From UBA5399 sp964464145 (GTDB taxonomy: Bacteria; Bacillota; Clostridia; Christensenellales; Christensenellaceae): a stretch of 32,430 nt of DNA. Below the pieces are notes generated by a model that was not told the DNA's origin, searched no databases, and saw only the letters and a program-made list of their open reading frames with translations. The position numbers and the translations under genes were made by a program. The stretch is from contig CAYXFB010000027.1 of the NCBI GenBank assembly GCA_964464145.1, positions 1-32,430 of the forward strand, in the 5' to 3' direction. Shown piece after piece: positions 6,980-14,785 of the stretch (within the stretch, counting starts at the first letter, position 1; each line of letters starts with the position of its first letter).

Positions 6980-7007
6980 ATTATACCCTCTATCTGTACA
7001 ATGTCAA
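6980..7007 (-). promoter_or_regulatory. Consensus sigma-A promoter for antisense RNA
   Basis: Read on the minus strand: TTGACA (7007-7002), a 16-bp spacer, TATAAT (6985-6980). Both hexamers are perfect. It points away from the holin gene and into the 3' side of the small peptide gene, where no minus-strand protein gene exists, so it most likely drives an RNA. Confidence 0.75.
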
Positions 7008-7017
7008 ACAACATTTT

Positions 7018-7081
7018 ATACCAATTCCATATAAAAAGTGCTTACACTTTTTATAGCGCGAAGCGCGTTTGGAATTAGTAT
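7018..7081. repeat. 64-bp nested palindromic element upstream of holin
   Basis: Outer arms ATACCAATTCCA (7018-7029) and TGGAATTAGTAT (7070-7081) pair with one mismatch. Inside are a perfect 11-bp hairpin TATAAAAAGTG/CACTTTTTATA with a CTTA loop (7030-7055) and a second small hairpin GCGCGAAGCGC. The whole would fold as a three-way junction. It ends just before the holin ribosome binding site. It could be a miniature palindromic insertion or a regulatory leader. Confidence 0.7.
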
Positions 7082-7094
7082 TAGGAGGAATATT

Positions 7095-7391
7095 ATGAAA
7101 ATAAATTGGAAAGTAAGGGCTAAAAGCCCGGCGTTTTGGGTTGGGCTGCTGGGGGTGATCGCTTCGCCCGTGCTGGCGTATTACGGATTGTCTTACGCTG
7201 ATATGACTACGTGGAACAGCGTGGCAGATGTGTTGCAGCGGTTTTTCAGCAATCCGTTCTTGATAGGCACCGTGATAGTGGCGGTGCTGTCCTTTGTGGG
7301 TGTGCTGGCCGACCCCACCACCAAAGGCATTGGGGATAGCGCACAGGCGCTAGATTACGAAAGGCCGCGCGACGAAAAGCGTGGGGAGTGA
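7095..7391 (+). CDS. Phi-LC3-type holin
   Basis: 98 residues from the ATG at 7095, preceded by TAGGAGGAATATT; a longer frame from 7038 would start inside the palindrome and lacks a ribosome site. The N-terminus M-K-I-N-W-K-V-R-A-K-S-P-A-F-W, two membrane helices (about 16-36 and 53-75) and the C-terminal D-P-T-T-K-G-I-G-D-S-A-Q-A-L-D-Y are typical of the phi-LC3 (Phage_holin_5) family, in which V-D-P-T-T-x-G-x-x-D-S is the hallmark. Holins form membrane lesions that let an endolysin reach the wall. The cognate amidase is at 6069. Confidence 0.9.
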   Translation: MKINWKVRAKSPAFWVGLLGVIASPVLAYYGLSYADMTTWNSVADVLQRFFSNPFLIGTVIVAVLSFVGVLADPTTKGIGDSAQALDYERPRDEKRGE

Positions 7392-7396
7392 GCGGC

Positions 7397-7660
7397 ATGG
7401 TGATTGAGATGACCGTTCTGATCGCGATAATTGGCTGCTTTGTAGGGTTGGCGGGCTGGCTGTCCGGGCGGGATAAAAAAATCGCGAGTGACAGCGAATG
7501 GAAGGGGCGTGTTGACGCGAAGCTTGATCTTGCCATAGGAATACGGCAGGAGGTGGAGGACATAAAGGACGTGCAGAAGGAGCACGGCGAGAGGATAGCC
7601 ACGGTGGAGCAGAGCGCCAAGTCTGCGCACCATAGGATCGACGGGTTGGTGGATAGGTAA
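7397..7660 (+). CDS. XhlA-like small membrane protein of lysis cassette
   Basis: 87 residues from the ATG at 7397 (GGGGAG lies 8 bases upstream); an in-frame GTG at 7388 overlaps the holin stop and is an alternative start. One membrane helix at the N-terminus (about residues 3-21) is followed by a polar helical segment with E-V-E-D-I-K-D and H-G-E-R-I-A-T-V-E-Q-S repeats, likely a coiled coil. In XhlA proteins the helix is C-terminal, so the topology is reversed here. The role is probably accessory to holin function. It closes the lysis cassette and is followed by a terminator. Confidence 0.6.
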   Translation: MVIEMTVLIAIIGCFVGLAGWLSGRDKKIASDSEWKGRVDAKLDLAIGIRQEVEDIKDVQKEHGERIATVEQSAKSAHHRIDGLVDR

Positions 7661-7684
7661 AAGGGGGCTTAGGCCTCCTTTTTC
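7659..7684 (+). terminator. Rho-independent terminator after lysis cassette
   Basis: Stem AAAAGGGGGC (7659-7668, starting in the stop codon) pairs with GCCTCCTTTT (7673-7682) around a TTAG loop, with one G-U pair and a T-tract. From 7685 to the promoter at 7862 I see no gene or clear repeat; a prophage attachment site could be here but none can be recognised without the other end. Confidence 0.8.
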
Positions 7685-7861
7685 CATTATACCTGTGAAA
7701 AGATTAGTTCTAACCATAATATAGCCGCCAAGAAAAATGATCCGCCCTGAGTCAAGCAAAACCACGAAAACAGACCGCACATCCTCAAAAATAATACCAT
7801 AAAATGATGTATATCACATAAAAAGTTATAAATGTCATATAATTTATATTACAAGTCTCAA

Positions 7862-7890
7862 TTGTTTAAAAAATATTTAATACATATAAT
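7862..7890 (+). promoter_or_regulatory. Probable sigma-A promoter of the sugar operon
   Basis: TTGTTT (7862-7867), 17 bp, TATAAT (7885-7890), giving a start near 7897 and a leader of about 77 bases. A second TATAAT at 7838-7843 has no good -35. No clear operator or catabolite-response site was seen. Confidence 0.55.
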
Positions 7891-7973
7891 CATCTTTGAA
7901 AGGTGGCTATATTCAATTCGGCCACATAAAAATTTCTGTCACACAAAATTAATATTGAAATTGGAGGAACGGT

Positions 7974-9077
7974 ATGAAAAGGAAACTATTTTGTTTAGTT
8001 ATTGGCGTGGCTTTGGTGCTTGTTGCGGCCTTTGGTTGCAGCGCGCCTGCGGCTCCCGCGGCGGAATCTTCCGCGCCTGCGGCGGCTCCGGCATCTGAAG
8101 CTCCGGCAGAATCGGCTCCGGCGGCGGAAGCACCTGCGGAATCGGCACCTGCTGCGGAATCTGCACCGGCGGAGGCTCCTGCGGCTCCGGCGGCGGCGGG
8201 CGCTGTTGCAAAGCCGGATGGCGGCTACAAATTCGGCTACACCTGCATGGACGGCACGAACCCCTTCTTTGTGACCATCGAAGCGAAGATCCGTGAGATG
8301 GTGGAGGCCAATGGCGACACGCTCATAAGCACAGACCCCGCCAACGATGTATCCCTGCAAATAACGCAGATAGAGGATATGATAGCTCAGGGGCTGAACG
8401 GCATATTCCTGAACCCGGCCGAGGCCGAAGGTATACTGCCCGCGCTGGACGCTCTGAAAGAAGCGGGCGTGCCCATAGTAAACTTCGATACGGAAGTTGC
8501 TGACATGACCTACGTTGCGTCCTATGCCGGTTCGGATAACTACAACGCCGGTCTGGTATGCGGTGAAGATCTGGTTGCAAAACGCCCGGACGGCGGCCCG
8601 ATCATAGTGCTGGATTCACCCACAATGAACTCGGTCGTGGATCGCACAAACGGTTTCTTGAAGGCGATAGAGGGCAAGGGCTTTGACATAGTTGCGCAGC
8701 AGGATGCCAAGGGTAATCTGGAAGTTTCCATGGGAATAGCGGAAGACCTTTTGCAGGCTCATAGCGATGTCGTAGCTATATTCGGCGGAAACGACCCGAC
8801 GGCTCTGGGCGCTTTGGCAGCGGCTAACGCGGCGGGCATAAAAGATTGCCTGATATACGGCGTAGACGGCTCTCCCGACATAAAGAGCGAGCTTGCCAGC
8901 GGAACCTCCCTAATAGAGGGCAGCGGCGCGCAGTCTCCCGTATCCATAGCGGAAAAATCTGTTGAGATAATGTATAACCTCATGGAGGGCAAGCCTGTTG
9001 ATGAGCGCTATCCCGTAGAGACATTCCTTATAACAAAGGACAATGTTGCAGAATACGGCACAGACGGCTGGCAATGA
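7974..9077 (+). CDS. Sugar ABC transporter substrate-binding lipoprotein (RbsB/YtfQ class)
   Basis: 367 residues; GGAGG precedes the ATG. A lipoprotein signal peptide ends V-A-A-F-G-C22. A long Ala/Pro/Glu/Ser linker (about 23-84) tethers a periplasmic-binding-protein fold of the ribose/galactose type (Peripla_BP_4): Y-T-C-M-D-G-T-N-P-F-F, then I-A-Q-G-L-N-G-I-F-L-N-P, F-D-T-E-V, a conserved D-R-T-N-G-F, and F-G-G-N-D-P-T-A-L-G-A. It captures a sugar outside the cell for the ATPase (9201) and permease (10727). The exact sugar is not readable; a galE gene nearby is only weak support for galactose-like sugars. It is a paralogue of the membrane-anchored binding protein at 11754, both ending D-G-W-Q. 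Confidence 0.9.
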   Translation: MKRKLFCLVIGVALVLVAAFGCSAPAAPAAESSAPAAAPASEAPAESAPAAEAPAESAPAAESAPAEAPAAPAAAGAVAKPDGGYKFGYTCMDGTNPFFVTIEAKIREMVEANGDTLISTDPANDVSLQITQIEDMIAQGLNGIFLNPAEAEGILPALDALKEAGVPIVNFDTEVADMTYVASYAGSDNYNAGLVCGEDLVAKRPDGGPIIVLDSPTMNSVVDRTNGFLKAIEGKGFDIVAQQDAKGNLEVSMGIAEDLLQAHSDVVAIFGGNDPTALGALAAANAAGIKDCLIYGVDGSPDIKSELASGTSLIEGSGAQSPVSIAEKSVEIMYNLMEGKPVDERYPVETFLITKDNVAEYGTDGWQ

Positions 9078-9123
9078 TAAAATCACTTATCATGTAAAAA
9101 CCTTACCTGCGGGGTAAAGTAGA

Positions 9124-9163
9124 CAAAAGTGCTTTTCTCTTGTTTGGGAGGAAAGCACTTTTG
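9124..9163 (+). other. Intercistronic hairpin after the binding-protein gene
   Basis: A perfect 12-bp stem, CAAAAGTGCTTT (9124-9135) with AAAGCACTTTTG (9152-9163), is not followed by a good T-tract. Hairpins of this kind after a binding-protein gene usually protect the upstream mRNA or stop part of transcription, so that more binding protein than ATPase is made. Confidence 0.65.
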
Positions 9164-9200
9164 CATATGGCTTGCGAATAAAAAGGAAGTAGGTGGCAAA

Positions 9201-10685
9201 TTGAGCAAACAGGAATTATTGCGCATGGAGCACATACATAAACGCTTTCCCGGTGTGTATGCGCTAAAAGACGTGCATTACCAGCTCTGTTCGGGGGAGG
9301 TGCACGCGCTGCTGGGCGAAAACGGCGCGGGCAAATCCACGCTCATAAAGGTGCTGGGCGGTATCTATCAGCTGGACGAGGGCGAGATATACATAGACGG
9401 AAAGCAGGTGCATATAGGCAGCGTGCAGGACGCGCAAAAGAACGGCATCGCCATAATTCATCAAGAGCTGGTGCTGGTGCCGCACATGACGGTGGCGGAA
9501 AATATTTTCCTAGGGCGGGAATTTGGCAACGGAGTATTGGTGAACCGACAAAAGATGAATGAAAAAGCGCAGGAGCTGCTAAACGAATATCAGTTGAACA
9601 TATTGCCCGATATGCTCATAAAGGATCTTCCCATTGCGCAGCAGCAGATGGTGGAAATAATAAAGGCCATCTCCGCGCACACGAAGATACTCGTAATGGA
9701 CGAACCCACATCCTCGCTTTCGGAAAAAGAGGTGGGCTTTCTGTTTCAGATAATGCGCAGGCTCACGAGCGAGGGCGTGGGTATAGTGTACATTTCCCAC
9801 AAAATGAGCGAGCTTGAGGAGGTCTGCGACCGCGTTACCGTGCTGCGCGACGGAGAATATGTGGGCACGCAGGTGGTGAAGGAAACCAGCCGCGACGAGC
9901 TAATAAGCATGATGGTTGGCCGCGAGTTAACGAATTACTACATACGCGACTATATAGAGCCGGGCGAGGAGGTGCTTCGCTGCGAGGGAATATCGGACGG
10001 AGCGCTGGTGCAAGATGTTGGCTTTTCGCTCAGAAAGGGCGAGATCATAGGCTTTGCCGGTTTGGTGGGCGCAGGCCGCAGCGAGGTGATGAAGTGCCTG
10101 TTTGGGCTTACGCCGCTGCACGCCGGAGAGGTATATATACGCGGCGAGAAGGTGAAGATAAGCTCTCCCGATGACGCTATGCGCCTGGGCGTGGTGCTTG
10201 TGCCGGAGGATAGAAAGCAGGAGGGGCTGTACCTCGTGCAAAGCGTAAAGTACAACATGACTATAGAGGTGCTGCGCGATTTTATGAAGGGCGTTTCGGT
10301 AAACTCCAAGAAGGAGACGGAGATCACGCAAAAGTATATAGATATGATGTCTGTAAAAACGCCTTCGCAGGAGCAGAAGATACAAAACCTTTCGGGCGGC
10401 AACCAGCAGAAGGTGATGATAGGCCGCTGGCTGGCCACCAACCCCGCCATAATGATATTGGACGAACCCACGCGCGGCGTGGACGTGGGCGCGAAGTCGG
10501 AGATCTATTCAATAATGAACGAGCTTGTGAAGCAGGGCATGTCCATAATAATGATCTCTTCCGAGCTGCCTGAGATAATAAACATGAGCGACCGCGTATA
10601 CGTTATGGCAGAGGGCAAGATAACGGGCTGCATACACCACTCGGAAGTATCGCAGGAATCTATAATGACTTTGGCCGCGCATTGA
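9201..10685 (+). CDS. Sugar ABC transporter ATP-binding protein (MglA/RbsA type)
   Basis: 494 residues from a TTG at 9201 preceded by AGGTGG; the longer frame from 9129 overlaps a hairpin and adds a non-conserved tail. Two ABC domains are fused, as in all MglA/RbsA proteins. The first has Walker A G-E-N-G-A-G-K-S-T (39-47) and Walker B L-V-M-D-E-P-T-S-S-L, with a degenerate signature (I-A-Q-Q-Q-M-V-E-I). The second has a degenerate Walker A (G-L-V-G-A-G-R-S-E), signature N-L-S-G-G-N-Q-Q-K-V and L-I-L-D-E-P-T-R-G-V-D-V-G-A-K. The family normally has such half-degenerate motifs. It powers the permease at 10727 from the cytoplasmic side. Confidence 0.93.
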   Translation: MSKQELLRMEHIHKRFPGVYALKDVHYQLCSGEVHALLGENGAGKSTLIKVLGGIYQLDEGEIYIDGKQVHIGSVQDAQKNGIAIIHQELVLVPHMTVAENIFLGREFGNGVLVNRQKMNEKAQELLNEYQLNILPDMLIKDLPIAQQQMVEIIKAISAHTKILVMDEPTSSLSEKEVGFLFQIMRRLTSEGVGIVYISHKMSELEEVCDRVTVLRDGEYVGTQVVKETSRDELISMMVGRELTNYYIRDYIEPGEEVLRCEGISDGALVQDVGFSLRKGEIIGFAGLVGAGRSEVMKCLFGLTPLHAGEVYIRGEKVKISSPDDAMRLGVVLVPEDRKQEGLYLVQSVKYNMTIEVLRDFMKGVSVNSKKETEITQKYIDMMSVKTPSQEQKIQNLSGGNQQKVMIGRWLATNPAIMILDEPTRGVDVGAKSEIYSIMNELVKQGMSIIMISSELPEIINMSDRVYVMAEGKITGCIHHSEVSQESIMTLAAH

Positions 10686-10726
10686 GGCGCTGTAAAAAAG
10701 AAAGGGACAGAAAGGTTGGAACTATT

Positions 10727-11716
10727 ATGCAAAAGAGAGAGAGTTTGGCCAGAAACCAAAATCCGGTAGTAAGATTTATCAGGGAAAACGCGGGCATACT
10801 TGCCGCGCTTATTGTGCTGTGCGCATTCTTGTCGCTTCTGCCTCAAACCAGCAGCGCCTTTGTGGCCAGCAAAAATATATTCAACATATTGCGGCAGATA
10901 TCCACAAACATGCTGCTGGCCTGCGGCATGACGATGGTTATAATACTGGGGGGAATAGACCTCTCGGTGGGCTCCATCATAGCGCTTAGCGGTGTGCTTG
11001 CGGCGGGCTGTGTTGCGCGGTATAATATGCCTATAGGCTCCGCCTTGCTGGTGGGCATACTTGTGGGCGTGGTTATAGGCGCGGCAAACGGCCTTGTAAT
11101 AAGCAAAACCACAATACCGCCCTTCATTGTTACGCTTGCGACGATGAACATAGCGCGAGGACTGGCAAAGGTGTATACCGGAGGCTCGCCGGTGCGTGTT
11201 GTCACTACAGAGTGGCAATTCATAGGCGCGGGCTATGTGGGCAGCATACCCGTTCCGGTAATAATAATGGTGGCCGTGCTGATAGTCACCGGCTTTATAA
11301 TGAACCGAACGCGCATGGGACGGCATATTTACGCGGTGGGCGGAAATCCGCAGGCCGCGCGTTTTTCGGGCATCAAGGTGCCACGGGTAAAATTCTTTGT
11401 TCATACGTATTCAGGTTTGATGGCGGGCCTTGCGGGCGTCATCCTCGCTTCGCGTATGTATTCGGGCCAGCCGACAGCGGGCGAGGGAGCGGAGATGGAC
11501 GCTATAGCCGCCGTTGTTGTGGGCGGAACATCCATGGCAGGCGGCGCGGGCAAGCTGGGCGGAACAATAATAGGCGCGCTCATAATAGGCATACTCAGCA
11601 ACGGCCTGAATTTGCTGAATGTAAACACGTTCTGGCAGGATGTGGTAAAAGGCGCGGTAATTCTTGCGGCCGTATTTATAGACTACCTGAAGAACAGGCA
11701 GGCGGACAAGGCATAA
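10727..11716 (+). CDS. Sugar ABC transporter permease (RbsC/MglC type)
   Basis: 329 residues from the ATG at 10727; an upstream in-frame TTG at 10682 overlaps the ATPase stop and is possible but adds a very basic tail. Eight or more hydrophobic segments are visible. Family motifs are G-G-I-D-L-S-V-G-S-I-I-A-L-S-G, T-L-A-T-M-N-I-A-R-G and G-R-H-I-Y-A-V-G-G-N-P-Q-A-A-R-F-S-G-I, the last being the loop that contacts the ATPase. It forms the transmembrane channel with the ATPase at 9201 and receives sugar from the lipoprotein at 7974. Confidence 0.93.
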   Translation: MQKRESLARNQNPVVRFIRENAGILAALIVLCAFLSLLPQTSSAFVASKNIFNILRQISTNMLLACGMTMVIILGGIDLSVGSIIALSGVLAAGCVARYNMPIGSALLVGILVGVVIGAANGLVISKTTIPPFIVTLATMNIARGLAKVYTGGSPVRVVTTEWQFIGAGYVGSIPVPVIIMVAVLIVTGFIMNRTRMGRHIYAVGGNPQAARFSGIKVPRVKFFVHTYSGLMAGLAGVILASRMYSGQPTAGEGAEMDAIAAVVVGGTSMAGGAGKLGGTIIGALIIGILSNGLNLLNVNTFWQDVVKGAVILAAVFIDYLKNRQADKA

Positions 11717-11753
11717 AAGGTCTGCCCGGAGCTTTTTGCGCGAAAACATAGCT

Positions 11754-12740
11754 ATGAAGGGCGTTGGTGTTGTGAAGTACAGGTTGAGATATATGGTGGT
11801 GGTGCTTATTGCCGCGGTATGCGTGGCGGCGCTCTTGCTGTTGTCTGGAGATTTCAGCAAAACAGTGTGGTTCAATGATGGAGAGCAGCGCAAATTTGGC
11901 GCCACCTATATGACAATGAGCAACCCCTACTTTGTGGTGCTTGACGAGGAGCTGCGCGAATCCATAGAGGAAAACGGCGATATACTGCTGACGCGCGACC
12001 CCTCACAGGATCAGGAAAAGCAAAACCAGCAGATAATAGACATGATAAACGAGGGCGTTTCGGCCATATTTTTGCAGCCGGTGGACTGGAAAAACGTGAA
12101 GCCCGCCCTCGTTGCGTGCAGGGAGGCGGGCGTGCCCGTCATAAGCGTGGATGCCTACGTGTTCGATCAGGAATATGTGGTGTCCACCATAGCTTCAGAC
12201 AATTACGGTGCGGGAGTGCTGTGCGCGGAATACATAATGCAAAAACAGGATTCCGCGAAAATAGTTATACTGGGGCATTACAAAATGCAATCCGTTATAG
12301 ACAGGGTGGCCGGCTTCAAGGACACGCTGGCAGGCCACCCCGGCTATGACATAGTGCTGGAATTCCAGTCGGGTGCGGACATAGAGACGGGCATGGAGGC
12401 CATGCACAATATAATAGATTCGGGAATAGAGTTTGATACGCTGTTCGGCGGAAACGACCCTGTGGCGCTGGGTGGGCTGGCCGCGCTGCAAAAGGAGGGC
12501 GCGCAGGACAGAAAAATAACCATCTACGGTGTGGACGGATCGCCGGACGGCAAGGCCATGATACGGGACGGGCTTATGGAGGCCTCCTCCGCGCAGCAGC
12601 CGCTGCTGCTTGCAAAGACGGCGGCCGAAACGGCCTATGCCTACCTTGGCGGAGAGCGGGTGGAAAAGGAGATAGTTATTCCGGTAACGCTGGTGACGCA
12701 GAGCAATATAGCAAATACGGATATCGATGGGTGGCAATAA
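11754..12740 (+). CDS. Membrane-anchored sugar-binding protein, likely sensor subunit
   Basis: About 329 residues from the ATG at 11754 (a GTG at 11772 after AAGGG and a TTG at 11736 are alternatives). The fold is the same Peripla_BP_4 type as the lipoprotein at 7974 (F-G-A-T-Y-M-T-M-S-N-P-Y-F, N-E-G-V-S-A-I-F-L-Q-P, F-G-G-N-D-P-V-A-L-G-G, C-terminal D-G-W-Q). It has an N-terminal hydrophobic helix (about 14-32) without lipobox Cys, so it is probably a signal anchor. It directly precedes a sensor kinase whose own extracellular parts are short. The likely role is to bind sugar outside and pass the signal to the kinase rather than to feed the transporter; this is inferred from gene order. Confidence 0.82.
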   Translation: MKGVGVVKYRLRYMVVVLIAAVCVAALLLLSGDFSKTVWFNDGEQRKFGATYMTMSNPYFVVLDEELRESIEENGDILLTRDPSQDQEKQNQQIIDMINEGVSAIFLQPVDWKNVKPALVACREAGVPVISVDAYVFDQEYVVSTIASDNYGAGVLCAEYIMQKQDSAKIVILGHYKMQSVIDRVAGFKDTLAGHPGYDIVLEFQSGADIETGMEAMHNIIDSGIEFDTLFGGNDPVALGGLAALQKEGAQDRKITIYGVDGSPDGKAMIRDGLMEASSAQQPLLLAKTAAETAYAYLGGERVEKEIVIPVTLVTQSNIANTDIDGWQ

Positions 12741-12744
12741 GGAT

Positions 12745-14091
12745 ATGTCGGATATTAGGGCGGCGTCAAAATATACTGAAAAAAATACAAGTATGCTGGC
12801 AATAAGGCACATAATGCTGGCGCTGAACATTGTTATGGTGCTCTTCATAGTGTTTTTGATATTTTATGTCACCAACGCGCTGTGCAGCGGCTTTTCCGCG
12901 CGCGCGTTTTTGGATAAGGTGGACGCTATACCCTGGCAGCCGGTGGACAATGTGCTGCTGTGCGTAATATTGCTGTGCGTGATATGCCTGTCTTACTCCT
13001 TGCGCGAATATGTATTGCCGGGCAGGGCGATGGTGGAATACGCAACGCTTATAATAGACGTTATATCGGGCGTTGCGCTGGTGCTTGTGCTGGGCTTCAA
13101 CTATAACGGCATATTGCTCTGGGTATTCGCCAATCTGGTGCTGCGCGCCAAGGATGTGAAATGGCAGTATATATTGATGCTCTTTGCCGTGGTTTGTTTT
13201 CTTTTGACCAACTACAACATACTATCCACAAATTTCCGGCTGTATTCGGTACTGGATTATATATACACCTTCGAATCCGGAACGCAGACATCGCTGCTCA
13301 TGCTGTACAACGGCATGACCTCGGCCAATATGATACTCTTCATAACCTACTGCGTTTTTATGATACGGTCTCAGCGCGGCACCATAGAAGAGGTGAATAT
13401 GCTATACAGCCAGCTGGAGCGCGCAAATGAGGAGCTGGAGAGCGTAAACGTGCAGCTTCAGGATTATGCTATAATGCGCGAAAAGGTGGGCGAGACGAAC
13501 GAGCGAAACCGCCTAGCGCGCGAGATACACGATTCCATAGGCCACACGCTGACGAGCATTTCGGCGGGAATAGACGCCTGCGTGACCACGGTGGAAACCT
13601 CGCCGGAGCAGACCAAGGAGCAGCTCATTCGCGTATCCGATGTGACGCGGCAGGGCATAAACGATATACGCCGCTCTGTGCGCAAGCTGAGGCCGGACAC
13701 GCTGCAGCGCTACGGGCTGGAGATGGCCATACGCATGATGATAGCCGACACCGGGCGCGCGGCCGATACGAATATATTTTTGAGCGTGGATATATCCTCC
13801 AAAAAAATGAGCGAGGATGAGGAAAACGCCGCCTACCGCATAGTTCAGGAATCCATAACCAACGCGCTGCGGCACGGCAAGGCGGGCAATATATGGGTGA
13901 AGCTGGAGATAGTGGGGAGCCGCCTGCATCTTACGGTGCAGGACGACGGCTGCGGCTGCGCGGAAATACACAACGGGTTTGGTACGGAGCAGATGATGGA
14001 GCGCGTGCGCTCGCTCGACGGAACGATATCCTTCGATGGCAGCGGCGGTTTTTGCGTGGACGCGATGATACCGATCAGGGAAAGGCAATGA
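12745..14091 (+). CDS. Sensor histidine kinase, HisKA_3 (NarL-partner) family
   Basis: 448 residues from the ATG at 12745 (GGGTGG upstream); an ATG at 12727 overlapping the previous gene is an alternative. Five or six hydrophobic segments occupy about residues 20-215 with no large outside domain, followed by a coiled stretch (E-L-E-S-V-N-V-Q-L). The HisKA_3 box is E-R-N-R-L-A-R-E-I-H262-D-S-I-G-H, with His262 the expected phosphate acceptor. The ATPase domain shows N-A-L-R-H-G-K-A and D-D-G-C-G-C, and N-G-F-G-T-E-Q-M-M-E-R-V as a family-typical G box. It should phosphorylate the regulator encoded one base downstream and probably takes its input from the binding protein at 11754. Confidence 0.92.
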   Translation: MSDIRAASKYTEKNTSMLAIRHIMLALNIVMVLFIVFLIFYVTNALCSGFSARAFLDKVDAIPWQPVDNVLLCVILLCVICLSYSLREYVLPGRAMVEYATLIIDVISGVALVLVLGFNYNGILLWVFANLVLRAKDVKWQYILMLFAVVCFLLTNYNILSTNFRLYSVLDYIYTFESGTQTSLLMLYNGMTSANMILFITYCVFMIRSQRGTIEEVNMLYSQLERANEELESVNVQLQDYAIMREKVGETNERNRLAREIHDSIGHTLTSISAGIDACVTTVETSPEQTKEQLIRVSDVTRQGINDIRRSVRKLRPDTLQRYGLEMAIRMMIADTGRAADTNIFLSVDISSKKMSEDEENAAYRIVQESITNALRHGKAGNIWVKLEIVGSRLHLTVQDDGCGCAEIHNGFGTEQMMERVRSLDGTISFDGSGGFCVDAMIPIRERQ

Positions 14092-14092
14092 G

Positions 14093-14785
14093 ATGATAAA
14101 GGTTTTGATAGCGGACGATCAGGAGCTTATTCGCCAGAGTTTGCAGATCGTACTCAGCAGTCGTGAAAATATTGAGGTGACGGACACCGTGGGCAACGGG
14201 CGGGAGGTATTGCAGTGCGTGGAAAAATGCGTTCCCGATATTATTTTGATGGATGTGCGCATGCCCAAGATGGACGGCGTGCAGTGCACGCGCATAATAA
14301 AGGAAAAATACCCCGAGGTCAAAATAATAATATTGACCACCTTCGATGATGACGAATATATTTATAACGCTCTCAAATATGGCGCCAGCGGGTATCTCTT
14401 GAAGGGCGTATCTATGGACGAGCTGGTCTCCGCCATTCATACGGTGCACGGCGGGCAGGCCATGATAAACCCGGATATAGCCACCAAAATGGTGCAGCTA
14501 TTTTCGCAGATGGCAAAGCTGGATCTTTACATACCCATACAAAAAATGTATAGCGAAGCGCTGACAAAGACGGAAAACCGCATAATACAAGAGGTGAAGA
14601 AGGGCGCGGCCAATAAGGAGATAGCGGGCACGCTGGATCTTTCGGAGGGTACGGTGCGCAACTATCTTTCCAACATATTGAACAAGCTGGGGCTCAGGGA
14701 TCGCACACAGCTTGCCATATGGGCGGTGCAGCAGGGCATGAGGCAGGACGACTCGGACGGGGAGGAGCCGGATGGGAAGGCATAA
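14093..14785 (+). CDS. Response regulator, NarL/LuxR family
   Basis: 230 residues. The receiver domain has D8-D9, phosphorylation site D54 (I-L-M-D-V-R-M-P-K-M-D-G), T82/T83 and K104. A LuxR-type helix-turn-helix follows at about 155-215 (L-T-K-T-E-N-R-I-I-Q-E-V, N-K-E-I-A-G-T-L-D-L-S-E-G-T-V-R-N-Y). The first helix motif has T-K-T-E-N instead of the common T-x-R-E. The gene starts one base after the kinase stop and its 3' end overlaps the next gene by 14 bp, so all are co-transcribed. It probably controls this sugar operon or other sugar genes; no binding site was identified. Confidence 0.93.
   Translation: MIKVLIADDQELIRQSLQIVLSSRENIEVTDTVGNGREVLQCVEKCVPDIILMDVRMPKMDGVQCTRIIKEKYPEVKIIILTTFDDDEYIYNALKYGASGYLLKGVSMDELVSAIHTVHGGQAMINPDIATKMVQLFSQMAKLDLYIPIQKMYSEALTKTENRIIQEVKKGAANKEIAGTLDLSEGTVRNYLSNILNKLGLRDRTQLAIWAVQQGMRQDDSDGEEPDGKA

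Noticed and set aside
7038..7094. Upstream start for the holin
   Set aside because: It would place the N-terminus inside the palindromic element; the ATG at 7095 has TAGGAGG and gives the usual family N-terminus.
7685..7861. Prophage attachment site
   Set aside because: No integrase, tRNA gene or matching direct repeat is in the window, so a site cannot be supported.
10505..11404. Long antisense frame opposite the permease gene
   Set aside because: It is His/Tyr/Arg-rich without recognisable domains and lies opposite a clear RbsC-type permease.
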